DNA of 64,000 nucleotides from Bacteroides gallinarum DSM 18171 = JCM 13658 (GTDB lineage: Bacteria; Bacteroidota; Bacteroidia; Bacteroidales; Bacteroidaceae). Where the stretch lies: NCBI RefSeq assembly GCF_000374365.1, contig NZ_KB894117.1, positions 1 through 64,000 of the forward strand, in the 5' to 3' direction. The position numbers and the translations under genes are program-made. The notes under the pieces are model-generated. The model was not told the origin of the DNA, searched no databases, and saw nothing but the letters and a program-made list of their open reading frames with translations. Below, piece by piece: positions 17,972-27,345 of the stretch. Each line of letters starts with the position of its first letter. Position 1 is the stretch's first letter.

Positions 17972-19162
17972 ATGAATGTAACGGATTATTTAACCTCATG
18001 GTCGGTATCCTATCAGCATGATTTCACCGAGAACATTATGCCTTTTTGGATGAAGTACGGTCTCGACCGTAAGCATGGCGGAGTATATACCTGCATTGAC
18101 CGTGAAGGCCGTTTGATAGATACCACTAAGTCTGTATGGTTTCAGGGACGCTTCGGGTTTATTGCAGCCTATGCCTACAATAATATGGAGCGGAATCCCG
18201 AATGGTTGGCCGCATCCAAGAGTTGCATAGACTTTATTGAGAAACACTGTTTCGATACCGACGGGCATATGTACTTCGAAGTTGCCGGAGACGGTACTCC
18301 ATTGCGTAAACGCCGTTATGTCTTCTCCGAGTGCTTTGCCTCCATTGCCATGTCGGAGTACGCCATTGCTTCCGGAGATAAGGCATATGCCGAAAAAGCT
18401 TTGGCGCTTTTCAAACGTATACAGAAGTTCCTTTCCACCCCCGGTTTTCTGGAACCTAAGTATTTGCCTGCACTGCAAACCCGCGGACATTCCATAACGA
18501 TGATTCTTATCAATACGGCATCCCGTGTCCGCGCTGCCATTTCCGATCCGATTCTTGACACGCAGATTGACGATTCGCTTACGGCTATTCGTAAGTATTT
18601 TATTCATCCCGAGTTCAAAGCCCTGCTTGAAACGGTAGGGCTGGGTGGAGAGTTTATCGATACTTGCAACGGACGCACTATCAATCCGGGGCATTGCATC
18701 GAGACAGCCTGGTTCATTCTGGAAGAAGCCCGTTACCGTAATTGGGACAAAGACCTGGTGCAAATGGCTCTTCAAATCCTCGACTGGTCTTGGGAATGGG
18801 GCTGGGATAAAGAATACGGCGGTATAATCAACTTCCGTGACTGCCGCCACTTTCCGGCACAGGACTATTCGCAGGATATGAAATTCTGGTGGCCTCAGAC
18901 CGAGGCTATTATTGCCGCCCTCTATGCCTATCGGACAACTCATGATGAAAAGTACCTTGCCATGCACAAGCAGATAAGCGACTGGACATACGCTCATTTT
19001 CCCGATAAGGAATACGGTGAGTGGTACGGTTATCTGCACCGTGACGGTACAGTCGCTCAATCGGCGAAAGGCAACCTTTTCAAAGGACCTTTTCATATTC
19101 CTCGGATGATGATAAAAGGGAATATCCTTTGTAATGAAATTTTATCCACAAATTTATTTTAA
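17972..19162 (+). CDS. nanE: N-acylglucosamine 2-epimerase (NanE type)
   Basis: A 396-residue (alpha/alpha)6-barrel protein of the AGE family, like the renin-binding-protein-type epimerases that Bacteroides uses in place of the proteobacterial NanE. It converts N-acetylmannosamine into N-acetylglucosamine in the cytoplasm. Family features are the N-terminal FWMKYGLDRKHGGVYTCIDR, VWFQGRFGFIAAYAYN, the catalytic His region PGHCIETAWFILEEARYR and the closing FWWPQTEAIIAALYAY. Full length. It is 13 nt after nanL and 6 nt before the SusC gene, so enzymes and outer membrane transport are on one transcript. Confidence 0.93.
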   Translation: MNVTDYLTSWSVSYQHDFTENIMPFWMKYGLDRKHGGVYTCIDREGRLIDTTKSVWFQGRFGFIAAYAYNNMERNPEWLAASKSCIDFIEKHCFDTDGHMYFEVAGDGTPLRKRRYVFSECFASIAMSEYAIASGDKAYAEKALALFKRIQKFLSTPGFLEPKYLPALQTRGHSITMILINTASRVRAAISDPILDTQIDDSLTAIRKYFIHPEFKALLETVGLGGEFIDTCNGRTINPGHCIETAWFILEEARYRNWDKDLVQMALQILDWSWEWGWDKEYGGIINFRDCRHFPAQDYSQDMKFWWPQTEAIIAALYAYRTTHDEKYLAMHKQISDWTYAHFPDKEYGEWYGYLHRDGTVAQSAKGNLFKGPFHIPRMMIKGNILCNEILSTNLF

Positions 19163-19168
19163 CAAATC

Positions 19169-22156
19169 ATGAAAACACACTTTCTAGTTATAATTGCAAT
19201 ATTCATCCCTATTATAACTTTTGCTCAAGAACAAAGAAACATAACAGGAAAAGTTATTGATTCATTTAATGAGCCTATCATAGGAGCCTCAATTCTTGAA
19301 AAAGGAACAGTAAACGGGACTGTTACAGATTTGGATGGCAACTTTAATTTAACTGTATCTCCAAAAGCCACTCTTGTTTTCAGTTACATTGGTTATGAAA
19401 CTCAAGAAATAGACATTGCTGGTAAATCTTTTCTTAAAATCATATTAAAAGAAGATACCGAACTGTTGGAGGAAGTGGTTGTTGTCGGTTATGGTGTTCA
19501 GAAAAAGTCAAGTATGACCGCTTCTGTAGCTTCTATTTCAAGTAAAGAAATTGTTAAACAAACTTCGTCTAATGTAGCCTCTGCATTACAGGGGCGCACT
19601 CCGGGTGTCGATGTGATTCAACAAGGAGGTATTGCCGGTGCAGATGTAAACATCGTTATTCGTGGTGCTGCAACATTCGGTTCAACCGAACCTCTGTATG
19701 TCATTGATGGTGCTTTCAGCAATGCCGGTCTTTCTTCCCTTAACCCTAATGACATTGAATCCATTGAAGTGTTGAAAGACGGTTCTGCTGCTGCGATTTA
19801 CGGCTCTCGCGCAGCTAACGGTGTTGTTTTGATTACAACAAAAAAAGGTAAACAAGGAAAGCCGATTATTGAAATTGACGGTTCCTATGCTTTCCAAACT
19901 CCTACAAATATTCCTAATTTCTTGAATGCTTCTCAATGGCGTGAATTTGCCAATAAGGTAGCTGACAACAGTGGTCTTGCTCATGCTCCTGAAAATGATA
20001 ATCCTACAAATCCTAATCAAAATACAGATTGGGCAAGAGAATGGATTCAGTATGCTCCAATGTGGAATTTGAATGCAGCTATTTCTGGTGGTGGTGAAAA
20101 TGCAACATTCAATACAAGTCTTGGTTATCTGGATCAGACCGGTATGACTATCTATTCAGATTATAAACGCTATAATTTCCGTGTAAATTCTTCTTTCAAG
20201 AAGGGTATCTTCTCTTTACAGGAAAATTTAGCCATCACTCATCGTGATAAGACTCCTACAACCGCATTTAATATCTCACTTCCTACTCTTCCTATTTATG
20301 ATGAACAAGGCCGTTTAGTTTCTGGTGGTGCAGATTATTACATCAATCCAGAAGATGGCCAGTCTCAAAATAAGATTGCTCCTCTTTATTATACAGACCG
20401 ATACAATAAGGTTACTGACGTGATTGGATCATTAAGTGCTTCTCTGGATTTGTATAAAGGCTTGAAATATAAAATTACATTTAGTGGTAACTATAGTAAT
20501 TCACATAACTATACCCATACTCCAGAATACTATTCTAAGTGGAACGAAGACGGTACTCCAGATACTGATTATGGAAATACACGTAACAGTATTTCAGAAA
20601 GCCGTGGAGAAGAATGGAACTATACTATTGATAACTTGCTTACTTATAATAATACTTTCGGCCGTCATACCATTGATGCGTTATTGGGTACCAGCTGGAT
20701 GAGAGAATACTATCGTTCTATGAGTTTATCAACCATCAATGATTTAGGCGGTACAGAAATTACCGGTTTCTCAAATGTAGATGGAAAGATTTCGGCAGGT
20801 GATACAAATGCCGCACTTCTTTCATTCTTTGCGCGTTTCAACTATGATTATGATAACAGATACTTACTTTCATTGAGTGTTCGTCGTGATGAATCATCCA
20901 AGTTTGCCAAAGACTGTAGAGTTGGTTATTTCCCTTCAGTTTCTGCTGGTTGGAATGTACATCAGGAAAAATGGTTCAAGAATAAGGTAATGAGTAAATT
21001 GAAACTTCGTGCAAGTTACGGTGAACTTGGTGCTAACTTCCTTGATCCTTATAGTTTTGACAATATTGCTTTCGGCCCTATTCCTCATACATTTGGTGGC
21101 GTACGTTTTACCAATGGACGTGCTGCTTATTTGAAGACAGCTGATTTGAAATGGGAAACGGCTAAGACAGCTGATATTGGTTTGGAATTTGGTTTCTTAA
21201 ATAATGAGTTGACTTTCCAGATTGACTATTTCTACAAGAAAAACGTTGATCTGTTGGCCCAGATTGATTTGAACCTTTCTTCAGGTCAGATTTTTGAGAT
21301 CAACAGTTCAAGTGAAAAACCTTATGTAAATACAGCTTCTGTAGAAAATAAGGGTTGGGAGTTCATGGCAAACTATCGTAAACAGATTACAAAAGACTTC
21401 AGCATTGATGCAACATTCAACCTCAGTACATTGCAGAATAAGGTATTGGCACTAGGTGAAAATGTACAGCCTATCACTTCTGGAGCTATGTCAAGTTACT
21501 TCAATGACTCTCCTTCAATTACTATGCCGGGCCATCCTATCGGTTCTTTCTATGGTTATACCATTGATGGTTTTGATGCTGACGGTAATTTCATTTTTAC
21601 AGATACAGACAAGAATGGTATAGTTAATGCAGAAGATAAAGTTATTATTGGTAATCCTATTCCTGATTTTGATTATGGTTTGAATTTATCAATGACTTAT
21701 AAGGATTTTGACTTGACAATGTTCTTCCAGGGTGTATATGGCAATGATATATTTAATCAGATGAAATATACTTATTATTTCGACTATTCGAATAACTGCG
21801 TAACCGACGTATTAAATGCCTGGACCCCTGAAAATAAGAATACAGGTATTCCTGTTATGAAAACAGACAATACTCGTGGCGGTAACTCTTTACCAAGTAC
21901 ATTCTATATTGAGGATGGTTCTTATCTCCGACTGAAGAATTTCCAGATCGGTTATAATTTCCCAGAGAAGATTCTTAAGAAGATCGGTTTCAACCGTCTG
22001 CGTCTGTATGCTGGTATTCAGAATTTGTTCACCATTACTGGATATTCAGGATATGACCCTGAAGTAAGCTCAAATGCTTTGTTCTCTCGTGGTATAGACT
22101 CTTCTTCTTATCCTAATGCTAGAACATATACTTTTGGTTTTAACGCTTCATTCTAA
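19169..22156 (+). CDS. SusC/RagA TonB-dependent outer membrane transporter
   Basis: A 995-residue outer membrane importer. A signal peptide (1-19) is followed by a carboxypeptidase-regulatory-like domain (about 22-95, NITGKVIDSFNEPIIGASIL), a TonB-box region (EEVVVVGYGVQKK, about 106-118), the plug domain (SALQGRTPGVDV to AAIYGSRAANGVVLITTKKG) and a 22-strand barrel ending GFNASF. It would carry sialylated or sialic-acid-containing glycans across the outer membrane with the adjacent SusD protein. Spacing to nanE is 6 nt and to susD 11 nt. Base composition is lower in GC than the nan genes before it, suggesting that this part of the locus has a different history. Confidence 0.95.
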   Translation: MKTHFLVIIAIFIPIITFAQEQRNITGKVIDSFNEPIIGASILEKGTVNGTVTDLDGNFNLTVSPKATLVFSYIGYETQEIDIAGKSFLKIILKEDTELLEEVVVVGYGVQKKSSMTASVASISSKEIVKQTSSNVASALQGRTPGVDVIQQGGIAGADVNIVIRGAATFGSTEPLYVIDGAFSNAGLSSLNPNDIESIEVLKDGSAAAIYGSRAANGVVLITTKKGKQGKPIIEIDGSYAFQTPTNIPNFLNASQWREFANKVADNSGLAHAPENDNPTNPNQNTDWAREWIQYAPMWNLNAAISGGGENATFNTSLGYLDQTGMTIYSDYKRYNFRVNSSFKKGIFSLQENLAITHRDKTPTTAFNISLPTLPIYDEQGRLVSGGADYYINPEDGQSQNKIAPLYYTDRYNKVTDVIGSLSASLDLYKGLKYKITFSGNYSNSHNYTHTPEYYSKWNEDGTPDTDYGNTRNSISESRGEEWNYTIDNLLTYNNTFGRHTIDALLGTSWMREYYRSMSLSTINDLGGTEITGFSNVDGKISAGDTNAALLSFFARFNYDYDNRYLLSLSVRRDESSKFAKDCRVGYFPSVSAGWNVHQEKWFKNKVMSKLKLRASYGELGANFLDPYSFDNIAFGPIPHTFGGVRFTNGRAAYLKTADLKWETAKTADIGLEFGFLNNELTFQIDYFYKKNVDLLAQIDLNLSSGQIFEINSSSEKPYVNTASVENKGWEFMANYRKQITKDFSIDATFNLSTLQNKVLALGENVQPITSGAMSSYFNDSPSITMPGHPIGSFYGYTIDGFDADGNFIFTDTDKNGIVNAEDKVIIGNPIPDFDYGLNLSMTYKDFDLTMFFQGVYGNDIFNQMKYTYYFDYSNNCVTDVLNAWTPENKNTGIPVMKTDNTRGGNSLPSTFYIEDGSYLRLKNFQIGYNFPEKILKKIGFNRLRLYAGIQNLFTITGYSGYDPEVSSNALFSRGIDSSSYPNARTYTFGFNASF

Positions 22157-22167
22157 ATACTGATATT

Positions 22168-23916
22168 ATGAAAATAAACAATAAAATAGCTATAGTTTTA
22201 TTTGCCGGCAGCCTGATGTTTTCCGGTTGTAGCGATGTTTTTGATGAACTTGCCATCAACCCTAACCAGCCAAGTATGGGAGCATATTTTACCTCTCCTT
22301 CAGCTGTAAATGACGCCGTAGTGACAATGTACGGATATATCCAGACACAGCGTTGTTTGGGAGCTTCAGGCTCTAAAACCCAAATTATTCGTTCCGATGA
22401 AGCTTCTTCCAATTCGGATTATGCGAAGCCTGGTATGTTCGGTGCAGACCTGAATGCAAGTTACTATACAATCGAACAACCTTATACTCTTATGTATACC
22501 ACAGCTTCACAAGCAAGCTTTATCATTGAAACAATTGATAATGTAGATTTTGGGAATCAACAGGAGTTAAAGAATGCCTATATCGGTGAAGCATATTTCT
22601 GGCGTGCCTTTGCACATTTCTATTTGCTTACCAACTATCGTCAGGTATCTCCTATCAGACACACGCCTCAGGATGCTTCCGATTATGTTCGCCCAACCGA
22701 AGTACCATCAAGCGTGTGGGATTTTATAATTGAGGATTTGAAGCAAGCTAAGGCATATCTTCCTAATAAAGGCTTTTGGGGTAGCGATGATGCTGGTCGT
22801 GTGACTAGAGCTTCAGCTGCGGCATTGCTTGGTAAAGCTTATCTCTATAGAAGTGGTATTGAACATTTCTATGGTTCTGAAACTACGACTTATTATTCAG
22901 AAGCTGCAAGCGAGTTTAATGAGATTATTAAGGGTACTTATGGTACATATGAACTTGCTCCGGAATACTCTTATAATTTTGACATTGCTCACGAAAATGA
23001 TGCAAATCCAGAATCAATTCTAGAAATCAACTTCTTGGGTGACGTCGACAATGCAGGATTTAATCCGGGTACAGCAACTTCTGGTCTGGCTTTTGATTCA
23101 CGTGGCCTTTTATTGCCGGGTGCAGGTGTTGGTTATGAAGGTGTAGTTCATAATTGGCTATATAATGAGTACGTTAACTCAATTGATAAGAACGGTTTCA
23201 CAGATATTCGTATGTTCTCCACATTGATGTTTGATGACCGTAAACCGGAAATCAAGCTACATCAGGATGCGCAAGGCAATCCTATCCGTTTGGAAGGCCC
23301 AGGTGGAAAACATTGGGAAGATCTGTATCCTGAGGTTAATGGAAAAGAAGGTTTCCAGACTCAATCAAATACCTTGGCTTATCCGTTTAAAGCCGGAATA
23401 AAGAAAGGGGTTGATTTCTCCATGCCTATCCAAACAAATGCTGACGGAAGTGTAAAATTAACGGGTGTAGGTGCCGGAGTTAAGGAATACGTTTACAACC
23501 AACCTCGTGCAAACGGTATGAACTGGAGATATATCCGATATGCAGATGTTCTTTTAATGTATGCAGAAGCTGTCATTAATGGTGGTACACAGGGTGAAAA
23601 AACACCTTTGGAGGCAATCAATGAAGTTCGCCGTCGTGCAGATATGGCAGACCTGACCAATGTAACTATGGATGACATTAAACATGAAAGAATTCTTGAA
23701 TTTGCATTGGAAGGCCATCGTTTCTATGACTTGTTACGTTGGGGTGAATTGTCCAGCCGTTTCAAACAGTTGCAGAACGAAGATCTGAACTTTAAGAAGT
23801 TTGTAAGTGAAACTGATTTCCAGGGATTCGTTACAAACAAACACGAATGGCTCCCTATTCCTATTAATGAAATGAACTCTAACCCTTATATAGAATCAAA
23901 CAATCCAGGTTATTAA
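22168..23916 (+). CDS. SusD/RagB family glycan-binding lipoprotein
   Basis: A 582-residue outer-surface lipoprotein (lipobox MFSGC, Cys21). The SusD helical TPR fold is seen in ELAINPNQPSMGAYFTS, AYIGEAYFWRAFAHFYLLTN (about 138-157) and the C-terminal WRYIRYADVLLMYAEAVING, with the EAINEVRRRADM and ERILEFALEGHRFYDLLRWG signatures near 470-525. It forms the lid of the SusC transporter and binds the imported glycan. It lies between the SusC gene and the first propeller gene in the same transcript. Confidence 0.95.
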   Translation: MKINNKIAIVLFAGSLMFSGCSDVFDELAINPNQPSMGAYFTSPSAVNDAVVTMYGYIQTQRCLGASGSKTQIIRSDEASSNSDYAKPGMFGADLNASYYTIEQPYTLMYTTASQASFIIETIDNVDFGNQQELKNAYIGEAYFWRAFAHFYLLTNYRQVSPIRHTPQDASDYVRPTEVPSSVWDFIIEDLKQAKAYLPNKGFWGSDDAGRVTRASAAALLGKAYLYRSGIEHFYGSETTTYYSEAASEFNEIIKGTYGTYELAPEYSYNFDIAHENDANPESILEINFLGDVDNAGFNPGTATSGLAFDSRGLLLPGAGVGYEGVVHNWLYNEYVNSIDKNGFTDIRMFSTLMFDDRKPEIKLHQDAQGNPIRLEGPGGKHWEDLYPEVNGKEGFQTQSNTLAYPFKAGIKKGVDFSMPIQTNADGSVKLTGVGAGVKEYVYNQPRANGMNWRYIRYADVLLMYAEAVINGGTQGEKTPLEAINEVRRRADMADLTNVTMDDIKHERILEFALEGHRFYDLLRWGELSSRFKQLQNEDLNFKKFVSETDFQGFVTNKHEWLPIPINEMNSNPYIESNNPGY

Positions 23917-23922
23917 TAATTT

Positions 23923-25614
23923 ATGAAAACACAATATATTGTATCATCTTTAATGCTGGCATTTTGTTTCAATGCCGCTACTCAGGCTCAAACAAAAATA
24001 TCAGCTAATGGGATAGAACTTCCTGCCCAATGGCCACCCCGTTATGAGGTGCCCGCTAAGGCTCAGGATATGCCGGTGCCATATTTGCAAAAAAAACCGG
24101 ATGTTATACCGGTTAATGTGGGCAGACAGTTATTTGTTGACAATTTCCTGATTTCAGAAACAAATCTGGAGCAGGTTGCACATCAGCCTAATTTTTATGA
24201 GGGCAATCCGGTTCTTCAGCCTGATAAGGAATGGGAAAAAACTATCGAAGGTGCTCCTTATGCTTCTCCATTCAGCGATGGTATCTGGTATGATGAGAAA
24301 GATAAAAAATATAAAATGTGGTATCTGGCGGGAGCCGGTTCTATCCATAAACAGGATAAACAGACATTTTATACAGGATATGCTGAATCTGAGGATGGTA
24401 AACATTGGACAAAGCCTGTTCTTGATATTTATGAACAAACCAATATAGTAGACACATGCAATCGAGATGCAGCTACTATATGGCTGGATAAATTTGAGAA
24501 AAATCCGTCAAAGAGATACAAGATGTTCAACGTTGAACGTCGTCCTACTGACAGACGCTGGCAGTTTGTCCTTAAATACTCAGCCGATGGTATACACTGG
24601 TCTGATGGCGTAGCACAGTCTGGTGACCTTTATGACCGTTCATCTGCTTTCTATAATCCATTTAGAGGCGTATGGGCATTGAGTATGCGTTATGGTACTC
24701 CTGTTTCATCACGCTCCAGATCTTATCTTGAAAATGCAGACCCGGAACTTGCCGTAAGTTTTGCTCACAGAACGAACAGAACCACAGCTGATAAAAATAT
24801 TGTATTCTGGTTTACCCCAAGTGATAAGGAGCCTCGCCATCCGAGGTTCCCAGAAGTAGATCCGGGTATTTACAATTTCGATGCAATTGCCTATGAAAGC
24901 ATTATGCTGGGTATGTATAGTGTATGGCAAGGCCCTGAAAATAATGTTTGTGCCGAGCACGGAATTCAAAAGAAAAATGAAGTATTCCTGGGTTATAGCC
25001 GTGATGGATTCCATTTCTCTCGTCAGTCATTCAAACCTTTCATGGGCGTAAATGAAACAGAAGGAGCATGGAACTGGGGTAATATGCAGTCTATTAATGG
25101 TGTACCTTTAATTGTTGGTGATTCCCTTTATTTTTATTCCAGTGGACGTCGCTTGAATAAGATAATGTGGGATAGCTATACTTCTACAGGCCTTGCCATA
25201 TTGCGTCGTGACGGTTTTGTCTCTATGCGTGCGGGTAAGGAGGAAGGATTCCTGACAACAGAGAAACTTTCTTTTGATGGTAAATACTTGTTCGTTAATG
25301 CTGATGTGAAGAATAAGAAAGCTTCTTTGGCCGTTGAAGTTTTGGACGAGAATGGAAATCCTATAGAAGGATTTACCCAGAAGGAATGTATTGCGCTTAA
25401 GAAAGTGGACAGTACAAAACAGCAAATTGTATGGAAAAAAAATAAGGATCTTTCTTCCCTCGCAGGAAAAAATATCCGTTTGAAATTCTATGTAAAGAAT
25501 GCTGACTTATATGCATTCTGGATTTCTCCTTGGAAAAGCGGTGAGAGCCGTGGTTATACAGGTGGTGGAGGTCCTGGACTCTCTGCTGATGGCATTGATA
25601 AACCAATAAAATAG
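23923..25614 (+). CDS. Secreted beta-propeller glycosidase-like protein A
   Basis: A 563-residue exported protein (signal peptide 1-22, cleavage near TQAQ). I do not recognise a named family. The layout recalls five-bladed propeller glycoside hydrolases (GH32/43/33-like): an N-terminal NVGRQLFVDNFLISETNLEQ, GNPVLQPDKEWE, SDGIWYDEKDKKYKMWYLAG, then short Asp-box-like turns (SEDGKHW, SADGIHW, SRDGFHF), and GPENNVC, LYFYSSGR, TGLAILRRDGF. A C-terminal beta-domain ends in GYTGGGGPGLS. Two paralogues lie downstream. In this locus the likely role is release or trimming of sialic acid or a linked sugar on the cell surface or in the periplasm; this is inference. Confidence 0.8.
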   Translation: MKTQYIVSSLMLAFCFNAATQAQTKISANGIELPAQWPPRYEVPAKAQDMPVPYLQKKPDVIPVNVGRQLFVDNFLISETNLEQVAHQPNFYEGNPVLQPDKEWEKTIEGAPYASPFSDGIWYDEKDKKYKMWYLAGAGSIHKQDKQTFYTGYAESEDGKHWTKPVLDIYEQTNIVDTCNRDAATIWLDKFEKNPSKRYKMFNVERRPTDRRWQFVLKYSADGIHWSDGVAQSGDLYDRSSAFYNPFRGVWALSMRYGTPVSSRSRSYLENADPELAVSFAHRTNRTTADKNIVFWFTPSDKEPRHPRFPEVDPGIYNFDAIAYESIMLGMYSVWQGPENNVCAEHGIQKKNEVFLGYSRDGFHFSRQSFKPFMGVNETEGAWNWGNMQSINGVPLIVGDSLYFYSSGRRLNKIMWDSYTSTGLAILRRDGFVSMRAGKEEGFLTTEKLSFDGKYLFVNADVKNKKASLAVEVLDENGNPIEGFTQKECIALKKVDSTKQQIVWKKNKDLSSLAGKNIRLKFYVKNADLYAFWISPWKSGESRGYTGGGGPGLSADGIDKPIK

Positions 25615-25619
25615 GTTAA

Positions 25620-27338
25620 ATGAAACTGCTTAAATATTCATGCTTCATTATCGCTACAGTTGTTGCTTACAGCTGTAGTGACGATACTCCCAGCAATACG
25701 GAACCGGGAACACCGGAAAGCCTGACTCCTGGTGAACCTGAAGAACCGGAAGTTCCTTCTGATCCGAATTTGCTGTATAATGGTATTAAACTTCCTGAAG
25801 CATGGCCTCCGATTCGTTCCTATACATCAGATATAGAAAAAGGTATGTCACCTTTCTATTTGGAGACCAAGCCTGAAGTGATAAACATTTCAGTTGGAAG
25901 ACAGTTCTTCGTGGATGATTTTCTTATTAAATCAACGACGTTGAAAAGAGTTTACCATTATCCGGAATTGTATGCTGGCAATCCTGTCTTAAAGGCTGAT
26001 AAGACTTGGGAAATGACAGGAACAAAAGGAGCTTCATTTGCCGCACCTTTCAGTGATGGTGTATGGTATGATGAAAGTGAACAGAAGTTCAAGATGTGGT
26101 ATATGGGTGGTGGAGGTTCCTATTCAGTTAATGGTGCCGGGGTCATGTGTTATGCAGAATCTACCGATGGTATTAACTGGACGAAACCGGAGTTATCCAT
26201 TGTGAAAAAGACTAATATCGTAGATTATAATTCAGATCGTGATGCTTCTGTTGTTTGGATTGACAAGCAGGAAGAAAACAGCTCAAAACGTTATAAGATG
26301 TTTCTTGTTGAAAGGGTTGATTCCAAATGGAGATATACCTATAAAACTTCTGCTGATGGAAAGACATGGCGTGAAACGGCCAATTCAAAAGATATTGCAG
26401 ACCGCTCAACGGTGTACAAGAATCCTTTCCGCAACAACTGGGTTTTCAGCATGAGACATAATGTGAGAATCAATGCTTCGAAGCTTGTTCGTGCCCGTGA
26501 CTATAATGAAAATGACGATCCTGTTGCAGGAACTAAGAATGCAGAAGCAAAATTGGATGCATTCTGGTTTGGGCCCTGGCCAAATGAACTGCATCACCCA
26601 TCTTATCCGGATGTAGTTCCTGCTATTTATAATTTGGATGCTACTCCTTATGAAAGTCTTATGCTCGGTTTCTTCTCAGTATGGGCTGGACCTGAAAATG
26701 ATGTATGCGCCAGCGATAATGTAATAAAACGTAATCAGGTTATGGTTGGCTACAGTCGTGACGGATATAGCTGGTATCGAGAAGATATGAATCCTTTCAT
26801 TCCTGTGAGTGAGAATGTTGCTGCCTGGAATGCAGGTAATGTACAGTCTGTAGCAGGTTCTCCGTTGATTGTAAATGACAAGTTGTATTTTTATGTCAGT
26901 GGCAGACGCCTTGAAAATGGTAATGAAATTACGACAACCGGTCTGGCTACATTAAGACGTGATGGATTTGCTTCAATGACAGGTAACGGAGAATTGACGA
27001 CCAATAAACTTCAATTTGATGGCAAGTATTTCTTTGTCAATGCAAAGATTACCGGCTCGTTAAAAGTTGAGTTATTGAATAAGAATGGTGAGGTAATTAG
27101 TGGTTTCTCAAAAGATGATTGTAATCCGATAACAGGTGATAGTACTAAAAAACTCGTGACATGGTCTTCGAGCCAATCACTGGATTCTATCCAAGGAAAA
27201 AATATTATTGTTAAATTCTATCTTGATGGCGGTGACTTATATTCCTTCTGGATTTCTACAGATGAAGCCGGAACGAGTAAGGGATATACAGGTGGAGGTG
27301 GACCTGGTTTCAACGTTAACGGTCAAGATAAAAAATAA
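25620..27338 (+). CDS. Secreted beta-propeller glycosidase-like protein B (lipoprotein)
   Basis: A 572-residue paralogue of protein A, but with a lipobox (VAYSC, about 15-19) and an acidic Pro/Glu-rich linker (about 25-50), so probably surface-anchored. The family blocks are all present: SVGRQFFVDDFLIKSTTLKR, GNPVLKADKTWE, SDGVWYDESEQKFKMWYMGG, STDGINW, SADGKTW, SRDGYSW, GPENDVC, TGLATLRRDGF and the C-terminal GYTGGGGPGF. It starts 5 nt after the stop of protein A and is 7 nt before the PKD lipoprotein. Different anchoring of close paralogues suggests a sequence of steps at different sites, with the surface enzyme acting first. Confidence 0.8.
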   Translation: MKLLKYSCFIIATVVAYSCSDDTPSNTEPGTPESLTPGEPEEPEVPSDPNLLYNGIKLPEAWPPIRSYTSDIEKGMSPFYLETKPEVINISVGRQFFVDDFLIKSTTLKRVYHYPELYAGNPVLKADKTWEMTGTKGASFAAPFSDGVWYDESEQKFKMWYMGGGGSYSVNGAGVMCYAESTDGINWTKPELSIVKKTNIVDYNSDRDASVVWIDKQEENSSKRYKMFLVERVDSKWRYTYKTSADGKTWRETANSKDIADRSTVYKNPFRNNWVFSMRHNVRINASKLVRARDYNENDDPVAGTKNAEAKLDAFWFGPWPNELHHPSYPDVVPAIYNLDATPYESLMLGFFSVWAGPENDVCASDNVIKRNQVMVGYSRDGYSWYREDMNPFIPVSENVAAWNAGNVQSVAGSPLIVNDKLYFYVSGRRLENGNEITTTGLATLRRDGFASMTGNGELTTNKLQFDGKYFFVNAKITGSLKVELLNKNGEVISGFSKDDCNPITGDSTKKLVTWSSSQSLDSIQGKNIIVKFYLDGGDLYSFWISTDEAGTSKGYTGGGGPGFNVNGQDKK

Positions 27339-27345
27339 ATGAGAT